Virus record (IMG/VR): IMGVR_UViG_3300031722_000155
Span: 1 to 25,111 of that record
Length of the DNA: 25,111 nucleotides
Reading direction: 5' to 3' (one strand)
DNA from: a virus
Every line of letters begins with the position of its first letter. Position 1 is the stretch's first letter. The notes under the pieces are model-generated. The model did not search any database, was not told where the DNA came from, and saw only the letters and a list, made by a program, of their open reading frames with translations. The position numbers and the translations under genes are program-made. Positions 1 to 7,359 of this stretch are shown piece after piece.

Positions 1-552
1 TTAGAGGCAGAGTTGGCACAGGAAAGAATAAGCCTATCATCAGTTTCACGTGGCGAAACCTTTAAGGTTGGGGAACATGTCTTTATAAAGCTTAAGGAAG
101 AGTCAGGAAGCGCATATTGTGTTCTTAAGGGATTGCTTCCAAGTGAAAGAAAGTTTGATGCCAATTCGAATAATTGGGCAAAAAGCGAATTAAGAAAATA
201 TCTTAACTCTGAATTTTTAAAAGAATTGGAAAATGAAGTTTCTGCAAAAAACATCTGCGAATTTGAAATCGACTTAACTAGCTTGGACGGGTTAAAAGAT
301 TACGACAAGTGTATAGATAAAGTTTCATTAATGACATATGACCTCTACAAGCAAAATAGAGACATCCTAGAACCTCTAGGTGAATGGTTTTGGCTTTGTA
401 CTCCATTTTCCACCCCAACTGCTGATTATTCGCACGCCGTTTGCATTGTGCGCTCGGATGGTACTGTCGGCATCAGGAACTGCAGCTACGTTTACGGTGT
501 TCGTCCGTTTTGCATCTTTCAATCTGATATCTTAGTATCTTGTGAAGACTAA
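1..552 (+). CDS. DGR target protein, DUF6273-like (5' truncated by window)
   Basis: The reading frame is open through base 1, so the gene begins upstream; the first in-window TTG at 13 has no ribosome binding site and is unlikely to be the start. The visible 183 codons end in a DUF6273-like, C-type-lectin-type region: WFWLCTP near the middle of the last third, then SDGTV and GVRPF. The C-terminal variable repeat (431-509) is a near copy of the template repeat at 951-1029, so this is the protein diversified by the retroelement. Codons AAC, AAC, AAC, AAC, GAT and AAC in the template have become CGC, GGC, ATC, AGC, GTT and TAC here. In phages such targets are usually exposed receptor-binding or tail proteins, and that role is inference. 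The protein continues 14 residues past GVRPF. DGR target status is nearly certain; the virion location is not shown. Confidence 0.93.
   Translation, partial: LEAELAQERISLSSVSRGETFKVGEHVFIKLKEESGSAYCVLKGLLPSERKFDANSNNWAKSELRKYLNSEFLKELENEVSAKNICEFEIDLTSLDGLKDYDKCIDKVSLMTYDLYKQNRDILEPLGEWFWLCTPFSTPTADYSHAVCIVRSDGTVGIRNCSYVYGVRPFCIFQSDILVSCED
430..509 (+). repeat. DGR variable repeat (VR)
   Basis: This 80-bp segment near the 3' end of the target gene matches 950-1029. Nine positions differ, and at each the template has A and this copy has G, C or T (436, 451, 452, 469, 470, 473, 485, 491, 493). The first non-adenine difference is at 510 (T here, C in the template), which marks the 3' boundary where an initiation-of-mutagenic-homing element is expected. 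Confidence 0.95.
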
Positions 553-557
553 AGGTT

Positions 558-932
558 ATGAAAGAAAATAACGACTTGCAGGTGATTCTTAAGGCTAAAG
601 AGTTAGCAACTCATACATTTAAAGTCACTTCAAACAGTAATCATATTCCAAAGAAGTTTAGACATTCCTTAGTAGATAAGATGCAGATAAAAACCCTAGA
701 AATATATGAAAATCTGCTTGAAGCAAATAGGTTAGACTTAGCACTTTATAAGCCTCAAAGAATATCACTAATGAATGATGTAATTAACTACTGTGATGAA
801 CTCCTATTTTTTATTGAACTCACTCAAAGTTTAGGATTTCTCGGAAATATAAGCCTCGAATATTGGGTTAAAAAAGTTACTGACGTAAAATATATGACTT
901 TAGCGCTTAGGACAAAAGATAAGAACAGATAA
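558..932 (+). CDS. avd: DGR accessory variability determinant (Avd-like four-helix bundle)
   Basis: A 124-residue, all-helical, basic protein lies between the variable-repeat gene and the template repeat, the usual position for Avd. Sequence features match the Avd/S23-like four-helix-bundle family: an N-terminal helix with KAKELATHTFK, an IPKKFR turn near residue 30, a long helix with IYENLLEANR, and a C-terminal helix with CDELLFFIELTQ. Avd forms a pentameric barrel that binds the reverse transcriptase and the template RNA and is needed for adenine-mutagenic cDNA synthesis. The gene starts 5 nt after the target gene stop, so the two are probably co-transcribed. Confidence 0.85.
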   Translation: MKENNDLQVILKAKELATHTFKVTSNSNHIPKKFRHSLVDKMQIKTLEIYENLLEANRLDLALYKPQRISLMNDVINYCDELLFFIELTQSLGFLGNISLEYWVKKVTDVKYMTLALRTKDKNR

Positions 933-949
933 TTTGGTTATATGTTGCA

Positions 950-1029
950 TCGCACACCGTTTGCATTGTGAACTCGGATGGTACTGTCAACAACAGGAAC
1001 TGCAACTACGATAACGGTGTTCGTCCGTT
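950..1029 (+). repeat. DGR template repeat (TR)
   Basis: This non-coding template lies between the Avd gene and the reverse transcriptase. It is identical to the variable repeat at 430-509 except at nine template adenines. It is rich in AAC codons when read in the target frame, the design that lets adenine mutagenesis reach many amino acids without making stop codons. The RNA of this stretch is the template for mutagenic reverse transcription. Confidence 0.95.
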
Positions 1030-1134
1030 CTGGTGGAAAGTTAGTAAAAGTAGTGAATTATACGAAATCAATACGCCACTATCAAAAGAACATATAACCT
1101 TTCTCGAAGAGATAAAAACAAAGGATAGATATTT

Positions 1135-2163
1135 ATGGAAGATTTTAAAGATGTTGTTAGTTTTGATAATTTATATAAAGCCTATAGAGATTCTAAAAAA
1201 GGTAAGGGATATAAGAGAAGCTCTGCAAAGTTTGAAATTATGGCTTTAGAGGGAATTAGCCTTTTAAGGAGTCAGCTAGAAAACAAAACATATAAGGTTT
1301 CAAAATACAATGAATTTAAAGTTTTCGAACCTAAGGAGAGAGTTGTAAAGGCATGTGAATTTAAAGATAAGGTTGTTCAGCACAGCCTTTGCGACAACAT
1401 CCTTATACCTAAACTAAGCAAGGTTTTCATTAAAGATAATTGCGCAGGTCAGGTTGGAAAAGGAACTTTGTTTGGGTTGGATAGACTAAAAGAAAATATG
1501 CTTGATTTTTTTAAACATAATAAAAATGACGGATATATTTTGAAATGTGATATATCAAAGTTTTTCTACAATATAGACCATGAAGTCTTAAAAGACATGG
1601 TAAGGCGATACTTTGAGGATGAAGACGTAATTTGGCTATGTAATCTATTTATCGATAGCACAGAAGGCGTAGGGATTCCGTTGGGAAATCAAATAAGCCA
1701 AGTATTTGCATTAATGTATTTGGATAAAATGGACCATTATATTTTAGAAAACTTAAGAATTAAATATTATGGTCGGTATATGGATGATTTCTACCTCATT
1801 CACAAAGATAAGAAGTATTTACAAAAATGTTTAAGGGAGATTAAAAAAATTGTAGATGAATTAAAGCTTTCTTTAAACAACAAAACACAAATATTTCCAT
1901 TTAAAAACGGTATTAAGTTTCTTGGATTTCATACATATATAACCGACTCAGGCATTGCAATTAGAAAAATTGATAATCACAACAAAAGAATTGCAAAAAA
2001 GAAATTTACAAAGATGGCAAAGCTTCTTGTAGAAAATAAGATTTCGGATAAATGCTTCTATGAATCTTATAACTCATGGAAAAATCATGTTTCGCATGGG
2101 AATTGTAAAAAGTTGGTGCAGCAAATGGATTTACTTATTAATAATATTTTAGATGCGAGGTGA
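1135..2163 (+). CDS. DGR reverse transcriptase
   Basis: This 342-residue reverse transcriptase has the catalytic YMDD box (GRYMDDFYLI, about residue 215), the motif A aspartate in CDISKFF (about residue 140), and GIPLGNQISQ in motif 4. That I/LGxxxSQ form is typical of DGR enzymes rather than group II intron or retron enzymes. KFLGF follows in the thumb-proximal motif. There is no maturase, endonuclease or protease domain, and the length is normal for a DGR RT. It copies the template-repeat RNA into adenine-mutated cDNA that replaces the variable repeat. The start at 1135 is preceded by AAGGAT. The stop TGA forms part of the ribosome binding site of the next gene. Confidence 0.96.
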   Translation: MEDFKDVVSFDNLYKAYRDSKKGKGYKRSSAKFEIMALEGISLLRSQLENKTYKVSKYNEFKVFEPKERVVKACEFKDKVVQHSLCDNILIPKLSKVFIKDNCAGQVGKGTLFGLDRLKENMLDFFKHNKNDGYILKCDISKFFYNIDHEVLKDMVRRYFEDEDVIWLCNLFIDSTEGVGIPLGNQISQVFALMYLDKMDHYILENLRIKYYGRYMDDFYLIHKDKKYLQKCLREIKKIVDELKLSLNNKTQIFPFKNGIKFLGFHTYITDSGIAIRKIDNHNKRIAKKKFTKMAKLLVENKISDKCFYESYNSWKNHVSHGNCKKLVQQMDLLINNILDAR

Positions 2164-2167
2164 TTCA

Positions 2168-2890
2168 ATGCTCTGCAAGACAATAAATAGCGGAAGTATC
2201 GGAAATGGGTATGCATTGATTTGTAATGAAGAAATCTTGTTGATTGAGGCGGGATGTCGATTGTTGGATGTAAAAAAAGCTATCGATTTTCAAATTGGCA
2301 AGGTGGTTGGTTGTTTAGTTTCACACGAGCATGGTGATCATGCGAAGTATATAAAAGACTACATAAGGGCAGGCATTGAAGTTTTCACCTCAGATGAAAC
2401 ACACACTGCAATAAATACTATTACTGGAGAATGGACAAATTCCATTATAAAAGGGTTTCCGTATGTAATTGGTGGATTTACTGTGCAGGGCTTCGAGTTG
2501 CATCATGATTTGCCCTGTGTGGGATTTCTGATAACACATCCTGATTTAGGCAAGCTTATTTATGCAAGCGATACAGAATATATCAAGTATAAATTCACAG
2601 GGCTTAATCACATCTTAGTGGAGTGCAATTACTCAAAAGAGTTAGTTGATGAAAACTACCAAACTTCACTTAGAAATAGAATACTTGAAACACACATGGA
2701 ATTAAATACAGTAGTGGAATTTGTAAAGGCAAATGATAGCCCCGAATTGCGAAACGTTATCTTGATACATTTATCAGATAGTAACTCTAATGAAAAGCTT
2801 TTTGTTGAAAGTATAAAAAAAGTAACAAATGCAAATGTAGACATTGCATTAAAGGGTAAAGAATTTGAATTAATAAAAACACCGTTTTAG
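2168..2890 (+). CDS. MBL-fold metallohydrolase
   Basis: This 240-residue protein has the metallo-beta-lactamase signature SHEHGDH (H53, H55, D57, H58) plus later candidate metal ligands: a histidine in FELHHD, an aspartate in YASDTEYI and a histidine in LIHLSD. The N-terminus (SGSIGNGYAL) resembles YycJ-like phage and bacterial MBL proteins, which are hydrolases of nucleic acid or phosphodiester substrates; the exact substrate is unknown. I chose the ATG at 2168 because GAGGTGAT sits immediately upstream; an in-frame start at 2153 lacks a site. The gene begins 4 nt after the reverse transcriptase stop, implying translational coupling, though a DGR role is not established. Confidence 0.85.
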   Translation: MLCKTINSGSIGNGYALICNEEILLIEAGCRLLDVKKAIDFQIGKVVGCLVSHEHGDHAKYIKDYIRAGIEVFTSDETHTAINTITGEWTNSIIKGFPYVIGGFTVQGFELHHDLPCVGFLITHPDLGKLIYASDTEYIKYKFTGLNHILVECNYSKELVDENYQTSLRNRILETHMELNTVVEFVKANDSPELRNVILIHLSDSNSNEKLFVESIKKVTNANVDIALKGKEFELIKTPF

Positions 2891-2903
2891 GAGGAGATGC
2901 AAA

Positions 2904-3074
2904 ATGCAAATTTTGATAAAAGCAAATGTGAAATCTGACTTTTGGCAAGAGGGGGACATTAAAGAACATATCTATGGAATTGCCAGTGATTATCTGGCTG
3001 AAGCTGTAAATGTTGGATATGACATAGAAGTCGAAGAGGTAACTCTTGTTGCCTTTCAAAACAAATTGAATTAG
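2904..3074 (+). CDS. small hypothetical phage protein (56 aa)
   Basis: A 56-codon frame with a good ribosome binding site (GGAGG at 2890-2894) begins at ATG 2904 and ends 11 nt before SSB. The product is acidic (EEVEEV-type tail region) with a short beta-rich start (MQILIKANVK), a central helix (DYLAEAVNVGYD) and a beta-strand end. No domain is recognisable. Its spacing and position inside the SSB operon support a real gene, perhaps a small replication-accessory factor; that role is inference only. Confidence 0.7.
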   Translation: MQILIKANVKSDFWQEGDIKEHIYGIASDYLAEAVNVGYDIEVEEVTLVAFQNKLN

Positions 3075-3085
3075 GAGATATTTAT

Positions 3086-3523
3086 ATGAATAAAGTGATT
3101 TTAATGGGAAGGCTCACAAAAGACCCTGACATTAGATATTCAGGTGCAGAGAATAATATGGCGGTTGCTAGATATACCATGGCGGTTGACCGCAGATTTA
3201 AAAAAGACAATGAGCAAGGAGCAGACTTCATAAGCTGTGTCGCTTTTGGAAAGACTGCAGAGTTTGCAGAAAAGTATCTTCGCAAAGGAACTAAGATTCT
3301 TGTTGAGGGAAGAATACAGACAGGAAGCTACACAAATAAAGATGGTCAAAAGGTATATACAACTGACGTTGTAGTTGAAAATTCCGAATTTGCAGAAAGC
3401 AAAGCAGCATCAGGCGGAACTGATTATAACACTCAACCAATGCCTGAACCAGTAAGTTCAATGGGTGCTGACTTTATGAATATACCAGACGGAGTGGAAG
3501 ACGAAGGTCTGCCATTTAACTAG
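3086..3523 (+). CDS. ssb: single-stranded DNA-binding protein
   Basis: This 145-residue protein has an N-terminal OB fold starting MNKVILMGRLTKDP, with the classic RYTMAVDR, DFISCVAFGKTAE, KGTKILVEGRI and TGSY elements of bacterial and phage SSB. It ends in an acidic tail closing with LPFN, a variant of the DIPF tip that recruits partner proteins. It coats single-stranded DNA during phage replication and repair. It heads a replication block with the ERCC4-type nuclease and DnaD-like protein next door. Start ATG 3086 is preceded by TTAGGAGAT. Confidence 0.97.
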   Translation: MNKVILMGRLTKDPDIRYSGAENNMAVARYTMAVDRRFKKDNEQGADFISCVAFGKTAEFAEKYLRKGTKILVEGRIQTGSYTNKDGQKVYTTDVVVENSEFAESKAASGGTDYNTQPMPEPVSSMGADFMNIPDGVEDEGLPFN

Positions 3524-3539
3524 AGAGGGGGAATAAATC

Positions 3540-4277
3540 ATGCTTATCCTAGAAGATACTAGACAACAAGAATTTAAGCACGATTTAAAGCATAAATATT
3601 TTAGATCTGTTGGAGTTATGTGTAACCGAACAAAATTATATTGCGGTGATTATACGCTTCCAACTAATCAGACAGTTTGTGTAGATACAAAAAAAGATAT
3701 CCAGGAGTTAATTGGAGATATTCAGGTTAGAAAAACTCCAAAAAAAGATATAGAGGTTGCTTTATTAGAAATATTTAAATGTAACTCTTTAGACGGAAGA
3801 TATTCGGAGATTTTTCACATAATTTGTGACGATGACGATGGACGGTTTCCAGAAAGAGAAATTGCAGACTGGTGTTATGGAAATGGCTTTTCAGAAAGCA
3901 CAGATAGCCTCTTGCAAGGGCTTTATGTTAAAAGGCAAGGTTCATTCCATAGGGAACTAAAAAGAGCTGAGAATAGCAAAATTAAGCTTATTGTATTGGT
4001 TGAAAATAAAGACTCTGTTGGCTGTATAGAAGATTTGTTTTACTGGGTTAATCCTAGATTGATGATTTATAAAAATTCAGATCAGATTATTGGATATTTT
4101 AAAAATGGGAAGCCTAAGTATAAGAAAATACAAAAGTTTCCAACAGCAACTAAGGGTGAAATACTTGCAAAATCTTTATTTACAATGCAGTTAAGATATG
4201 GAGTTAAGTTCATGTTTTGTCGTCCTGAAGAGTCAGGGGAAATGGTAATTAAGTTATTAAGCGAACAGGTGGAGTGA
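3540..4277 (+). CDS. ERCC4-type nuclease domain protein
   Basis: The 245-residue protein carries the XPF/ERCC4-like nuclease signature in expanded form: EDTRQQ (residues 5-10), GDYTLP (about 37-42), a VDTKKDIQEL motif (about 48-57) replacing V-ERK, and IKLIVLVEN in the later core strand. These families cut branched or single-stranded DNA junctions. An acidic stretch DDDDGRF sits in the insertion. It lies between SSB and the replication initiator, consistent with a replication or recombination role; substrate specificity cannot be read from the sequence. A strong GGGGGAAT ribosome site precedes ATG 3540. Confidence 0.75.
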   Translation: MLILEDTRQQEFKHDLKHKYFRSVGVMCNRTKLYCGDYTLPTNQTVCVDTKKDIQELIGDIQVRKTPKKDIEVALLEIFKCNSLDGRYSEIFHIICDDDDGRFPEREIADWCYGNGFSESTDSLLQGLYVKRQGSFHRELKRAENSKIKLIVLVENKDSVGCIEDLFYWVNPRLMIYKNSDQIIGYFKNGKPKYKKIQKFPTATKGEILAKSLFTMQLRYGVKFMFCRPEESGEMVIKLLSEQVE

Positions 4278-4279
4278 TA

Positions 4280-5056
4280 ATGGATGGTTATATAAAATTT
4301 TATCGGAAAACTCTAGACAGTCCAATTATTTGTAAAGACAGTGATTATTTTGCAGTTTGGGGATATTTATTATTGAGTGCTACTCACAAAGAATATGAAA
4401 CTTTATTCAATGGAGAAAAAATTATTCTCTTACCTGGACAGCTAATTACTGGTCGAAAAGCGATTTCTAGCAAATTTAAAGTTGACGAAAGTAAAGTGCA
4501 AAGAATTTTAAAATCCTTTGAAAACGAACATCAAATTGAACAGCTAACTTGTAACAGAAATCGCCTAATTACAATACTTAATTGGGATATATACCAAAGT
4601 AATGAACAACAGATTAAACAACAAGTGAACAACAACTGCACAACCAGTGAACAACCAGTGAACACTAACAAGAAAGTAAAGAATATAAAGAATGTAAAGA
4701 ATAAAACATATGGCGATTTTTTTGAAGAAATATGGAAATTATACCCAATCAAAAAAGGCAAAGCTAGTGTTTCTGATAAACAAAAAAATATCTTGTTCAA
4801 AATTGGATATGAGGAAATTGAGCGAGCGATTAAAAGATACATTGATGATAGTAAAAATACTAACATAGAGTTTTGGAAATATGGGAGTTCATTTTTTAAC
4901 AAAGGCTATATTGATTACCTTGATGAAAATTATACACCAGTAGATCCCAATATGGTGACAATAAAAAAAGAATCTGCAAAACCAAAGAATAGTTTTACAG
5001 GATTTGGTCAAAGGACCTATGACTACAATGAACTTGAAAAACAATTATTAAAATAA
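4280..5056 (+). CDS. phage replication protein, DnaD-like/HTH N-terminal domain
   Basis: The 258-residue protein begins MDGYIKFYRKTLDSP, the opening typical of Firmicute phage replisome organisers. A winged-helix region follows (GQLITGRKAISSKFKVDESK, residues about 54-73), then a Gln/Asn-rich linker (residues about 104-130) and a C-terminal helical domain with IWKLYPIKKGK. That C-terminal segment is common in DnaD-like loaders that bind the phage origin and recruit helicase. I chose ATG 4280 over the in-frame GTG at 4274 because AGGTGGAG is correctly spaced for it. It starts 2 nt after the nuclease gene. Repeated ACCAGTGAAC units in the linker-coding DNA (4630-4665) could be an internal origin, but that is speculative. 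Confidence 0.75.
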   Translation: MDGYIKFYRKTLDSPIICKDSDYFAVWGYLLLSATHKEYETLFNGEKIILLPGQLITGRKAISSKFKVDESKVQRILKSFENEHQIEQLTCNRNRLITILNWDIYQSNEQQIKQQVNNNCTTSEQPVNTNKKVKNIKNVKNKTYGDFFEEIWKLYPIKKGKASVSDKQKNILFKIGYEEIERAIKRYIDDSKNTNIEFWKYGSSFFNKGYIDYLDENYTPVDPNMVTIKKESAKPKNSFTGFGQRTYDYNELEKQLLK

Positions 5057-5070
5057 GCGGAGGTATGAAA

Positions 5071-5349
5071 ATGAATGAAGTAAAACCAGTTGATAAATTA
5101 ACAGCATATAAACAAATTCAAAAATTGCTTAATACTTCTAAAGTTGGACTTACTGCTAGACAGATTGCTATCTCACTTTATAAGTCGGGGTTGAGAGTTT
5201 CTCCACATCGTCAGGAAGTACATCCAAGGCTTACAGAGTTGGTCAATATGGGATTGGTTGTTGAGTGTGGCAAACAATATGATTCTGATACTAAAAAAAT
5301 AGTGACAGTTTACAGGGAGGCTGACGTAAATGAAAAACCAAAAATATGA
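5071..5349 (+). CDS. winged-helix-like small protein (92 aa)
   Basis: A 92-residue basic protein with a likely winged helix: TARQIAISLYKSGLRV followed by HPRLTELVNMGLV. This resembles ArsR/MarR-like or RctB-like minimal wHTH domains in phage replication blocks. ATG 5071 is chosen because CGGAGG ends 7 nt before it, whereas an ATG at 5065 abuts the site. The 3' end overlaps the next gene by 20 nt. It may be a DNA-binding regulator or replication accessory; no family is certain. Confidence 0.7.
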   Translation: MNEVKPVDKLTAYKQIQKLLNTSKVGLTARQIAISLYKSGLRVSPHRQEVHPRLTELVNMGLVVECGKQYDSDTKKIVTVYREADVNEKPKI

Positions 5350-5593
5350 TTTGCTTCTTGACGGAAAGATTTTGGAAATAAATGTAACCACTGATCAGAT
5401 TTATGAAATAGTTGGAAATTCAAATATTGATATTGAAAACTATACAAGAACTAGAAATCCATATTTTGGTGAAGGGGTTAAGCAATGGACTTTTCAGTAT
5501 CACGAGAATAATTCTAGGGAAACTATATCTCATAAACCTAGTTATCAGAAATGGTTTACTGCTGAATGGGAAAAGGCTTGTGGTAGAGCGTAA
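5330..5593 (+). CDS. hypothetical phage protein (87 aa)
   Basis: An 87-residue frame starts at ATG 5330, preceded by an AGGGAGG site inside the upstream gene, which it overlaps. The product has a beta-rich N-terminus (YDLLLDGKILEINV) and an aromatic C-terminus (QWTFQY, KWFTAEWEKAC). I recognise no domain. Overlap and spacing fit translational coupling within the replication operon. Confidence 0.7.
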   Translation: MKNQKYDLLLDGKILEINVTTDQIYEIVGNSNIDIENYTRTRNPYFGEGVKQWTFQYHENNSRETISHKPSYQKWFTAEWEKACGRA

Positions 5594-5614
5594 TCCAAAA
5601 GTTGAGGTGATGAA

Positions 5615-6025
5615 ATGGAAAAACAAATAGTATCTTTTGAGTTAGCAAAAATAAATCGTGGCAAGCAGAAAATTTGTAAATGTGAAAATCCACACTATGA
5701 AATTGATACAACAAATAGGCTTGTAATGTGTTTGGACTGTGGTGCAATTATAGATCCTTTTGAGGCCTTATATAACTTTACAAAAAGAAATGAAGAAATT
5801 GAAGAAAAGCAGTTGCAAATGAAAGACAAGGCTAAATTTTATTATCAAGAAGCAAATAAAGAGATAAAACGGATGATAAAAAATAGGACGTTCCGTGAAA
5901 TGAACGAACAATACAAAAAAGGAATGTGGCCAGTGTGCCCTAACTGTGGAGAACCTTTTGACGCCATGCAAATAACTCAATGGACTAATAAGAATTTTAT
6001 TATCGAGAAAGTAAAGGGAGTGTGA
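5615..6025 (+). CDS. zinc-ribbon phage protein (136 aa)
   Basis: The 136-residue protein has two metal-binding pairs near the N-terminus (CKC at about 22-24; CLDCG at about 40-44) and a second ribbon element near the C-terminus (CPNCG). A charged coiled-coil-like helix lies between them (about residues 55-100). Such proteins are common in Firmicute phage early regions and may bind nucleic acid; function is unknown. GAGGTGATGAA places the start at 5615. It is one of about seven zinc-ribbon or Cys-rich small proteins in this window. Confidence 0.75.
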   Translation: MEKQIVSFELAKINRGKQKICKCENPHYEIDTTNRLVMCLDCGAIIDPFEALYNFTKRNEEIEEKQLQMKDKAKFYYQEANKEIKRMIKNRTFREMNEQYKKGMWPVCPNCGEPFDAMQITQWTNKNFIIEKVKGV

Positions 6026-6028
6026 GAT

Positions 6029-6340
6029 ATGGCAAAAGTAGTTATTCTTACAAGCGGTGGGAATGGTCTCAGAGAAGCAATTTTAAATATCCAAAATATG
6101 AAAGGCAATCATATGAGTAACGAGGAAGCAATACAAAGATTTTTAGATTTTAGTAATTCGTTTGAAATGTTAGGCGTGCCAACAGGAGCTTGCGAAGTTG
6201 CTATAAGCGCCATTGAAAAGCAGATAGCTATGAAACCTACCTATGATGGAAATTTCAAAATAACATTTTGCAAATGCGGAGCAAGAACTCTTCCAGGTCA
6301 AAATTATTGTAGTTATTGTGGTCAGGCATTAGAGGCTTAA
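6029..6340 (+). CDS. zinc-ribbon protein with MSNEEA domain, copy 1
   Basis: The 103-residue product has a C-terminal zinc ribbon (CKCG plus CSYCG). Its central region, MSNEEAIQRF through PTGACEVAISAIEKQI, is clearly related to the gene at 12273, so the two are paralogues. ATG 6029 adds 28 residues upstream of MSNEEA, a section absent from the second copy. An alternative start at 6113 is possible, but 6029 lies 3 nt after the previous stop and GTGAGAT is nearby. Function is unknown. Confidence 0.75.
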   Translation: MAKVVILTSGGNGLREAILNIQNMKGNHMSNEEAIQRFLDFSNSFEMLGVPTGACEVAISAIEKQIAMKPTYDGNFKITFCKCGARTLPGQNYCSYCGQALEA

Positions 6341-6366
6341 ATAAAAACCAATCGAGGAAAAACGTT

Positions 6367-6474
6367 ATGGATAAATCAATTGAGCAGGTATTAAAGAAAA
6401 TAAATAACAAGCGAGCTTCCGTTAAACGAGAGAAGACCGCTAAAGGAAATTTGATTAAAAAATATACTAAATAA
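6367..6474 (+). CDS. 35-aa basic mini-protein
   Basis: A 35-codon frame preceded by a GAGGAAAAA ribosome site encodes a very lysine-rich peptide (MDKSIEQVLKK... ending KKYTK) that probably forms one amphipathic helix with nucleic-acid affinity. It sits between the zinc-ribbon gene and the Myb-like gene with no other candidate on either strand. No homologue is recognised; its reality rests on the ribosome site, codon use and operon position. Confidence 0.5.
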   Translation: MDKSIEQVLKKINNKRASVKREKTAKGNLIKKYTK

Positions 6475-6490
6475 TTGAAAGGAGTAGAGG

Positions 6491-6518
6491 TTGCTGGCCA
6501 GCAATAAAGACGTCTTTA
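6491..6518. promoter_or_regulatory. two abutting 14-bp perfect palindromes
   Basis: TTGCTGGCCAGCAA (6491-6504) and TAAAGACGTCTTTA (6505-6518) are each perfect inverted repeats and touch end to end, 14 nt before the Myb-like gene. A strong GGAGTAGAGG site lies 5' of them, too far from ATG 6532 to serve it directly. They could be dimer operators or, in RNA, hairpins controlling access to the start. Chance is possible. Confidence 0.4.
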
Positions 6519-6531
6519 CTCTGGAAACAAA

Positions 6532-7359
6532 ATGGGAATTAATAGAAGTTGGAGCACACAAGAAGTAGAGTATCTAAATGATCACTGGGGACAAGTGGCC
6601 ATTCCATTTATGGCAAAAAAACTTAATAGAACAATAAATGCTATTAAGATAAAAAAAAATAAATTAGGTCTTGGAACATTTTTAGAAAGTTGGGAATATG
6701 CGACCTTTAATCAATTTTTGGAAGCTATTGGTTATGGTGGTGGTTATTCTTATAAGGCTATTTCATGGATAAAAAACAGAGATTTTCCAATACATAAAAA
6801 AAGAGTAAACAAATGTAGATTTAAAATTATATATATAACTGAATTTTGGAAGTGGGCTGAAAAAAATCAAGATATTTTAGATTTTTCGAAATTTGAAGAA
6901 AATAATTTAGGTGAAGAACCTACATGGGTAAAAGAAAAAAGAAAAAGAGATTTTAAACAAAATACAATTTTTAAAAACTCTCCTTGGACACCTATAGAAG
7001 ATAGCAAACTGATGAATTTATTATCACAACAAAAATATGGATATGCAGATTTATCAAAAATCCTTTATAGAACATCTGGAGCAATTCAGAGAAGATGTTT
7101 GGATTTAAATATTAAGGATAGACCAGTTAAAGCTGATAATCACATTCCTTGGACACAGGAAAAGATAAAACGATTAGAGGAAATGATAAAGGCTGGATGG
7201 AAGTATCCACTTATGGCTTTGGAGTTGAATTGTTCAGATAAAGCAGTTAGAGGGTACGTTTATAGAATGTTTAACACAGAGAATTTAGATAAAGTCAGAA
7301 TGTTGGTTAAAGATAAAGAGTCAGGATTTCTAAATTTGGAAAAGGGAGAGTTACTATGA
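6532..7359 (+). CDS. Myb/SANT-like DNA-binding protein
   Basis: The 275-residue basic protein has three Myb/SANT-like modules marked by spaced tryptophans and helix-turn-helix patterns: WSTQEVEYLNDHWG (residue about 7), SPWTPIEDSKLMNLL (about 150), and IPWTQEKIKRLEEMI (about 206). Between the first and second is a MerR/excisionase-like segment with KAISWIKNRDFPIH (about 77-90). These suggest sequence-specific DNA binding, perhaps as a phage transcription or replication regulator. The ribosome site near ATG 6532 is weak, while the strong upstream site would serve a TTG start at 6491 in another frame. The 3' end overlaps the methyltransferase gene by 4 nt. Confidence 0.8.
   Translation: MGINRSWSTQEVEYLNDHWGQVAIPFMAKKLNRTINAIKIKKNKLGLGTFLESWEYATFNQFLEAIGYGGGYSYKAISWIKNRDFPIHKKRVNKCRFKIIYITEFWKWAEKNQDILDFSKFEENNLGEEPTWVKEKRKRDFKQNTIFKNSPWTPIEDSKLMNLLSQQKYGYADLSKILYRTSGAIQRRCLDLNIKDRPVKADNHIPWTQEKIKRLEEMIKAGWKYPLMALELNCSDKAVRGYVYRMFNTENLDKVRMLVKDKESGFLNLEKGELL

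Noticed and set aside
968-1249. 93-aa frame covering the template repeat and RT start
   Set aside because: It reads the template repeat, has no ribosome site and is in another frame from the RT; its protein-like start only mirrors the target gene.
1135-2163. Retron or group II intron reverse transcriptase
   Set aside because: The IPLGNQISQ motif, short length, missing maturase/endonuclease domains and paired repeats identify a DGR enzyme.
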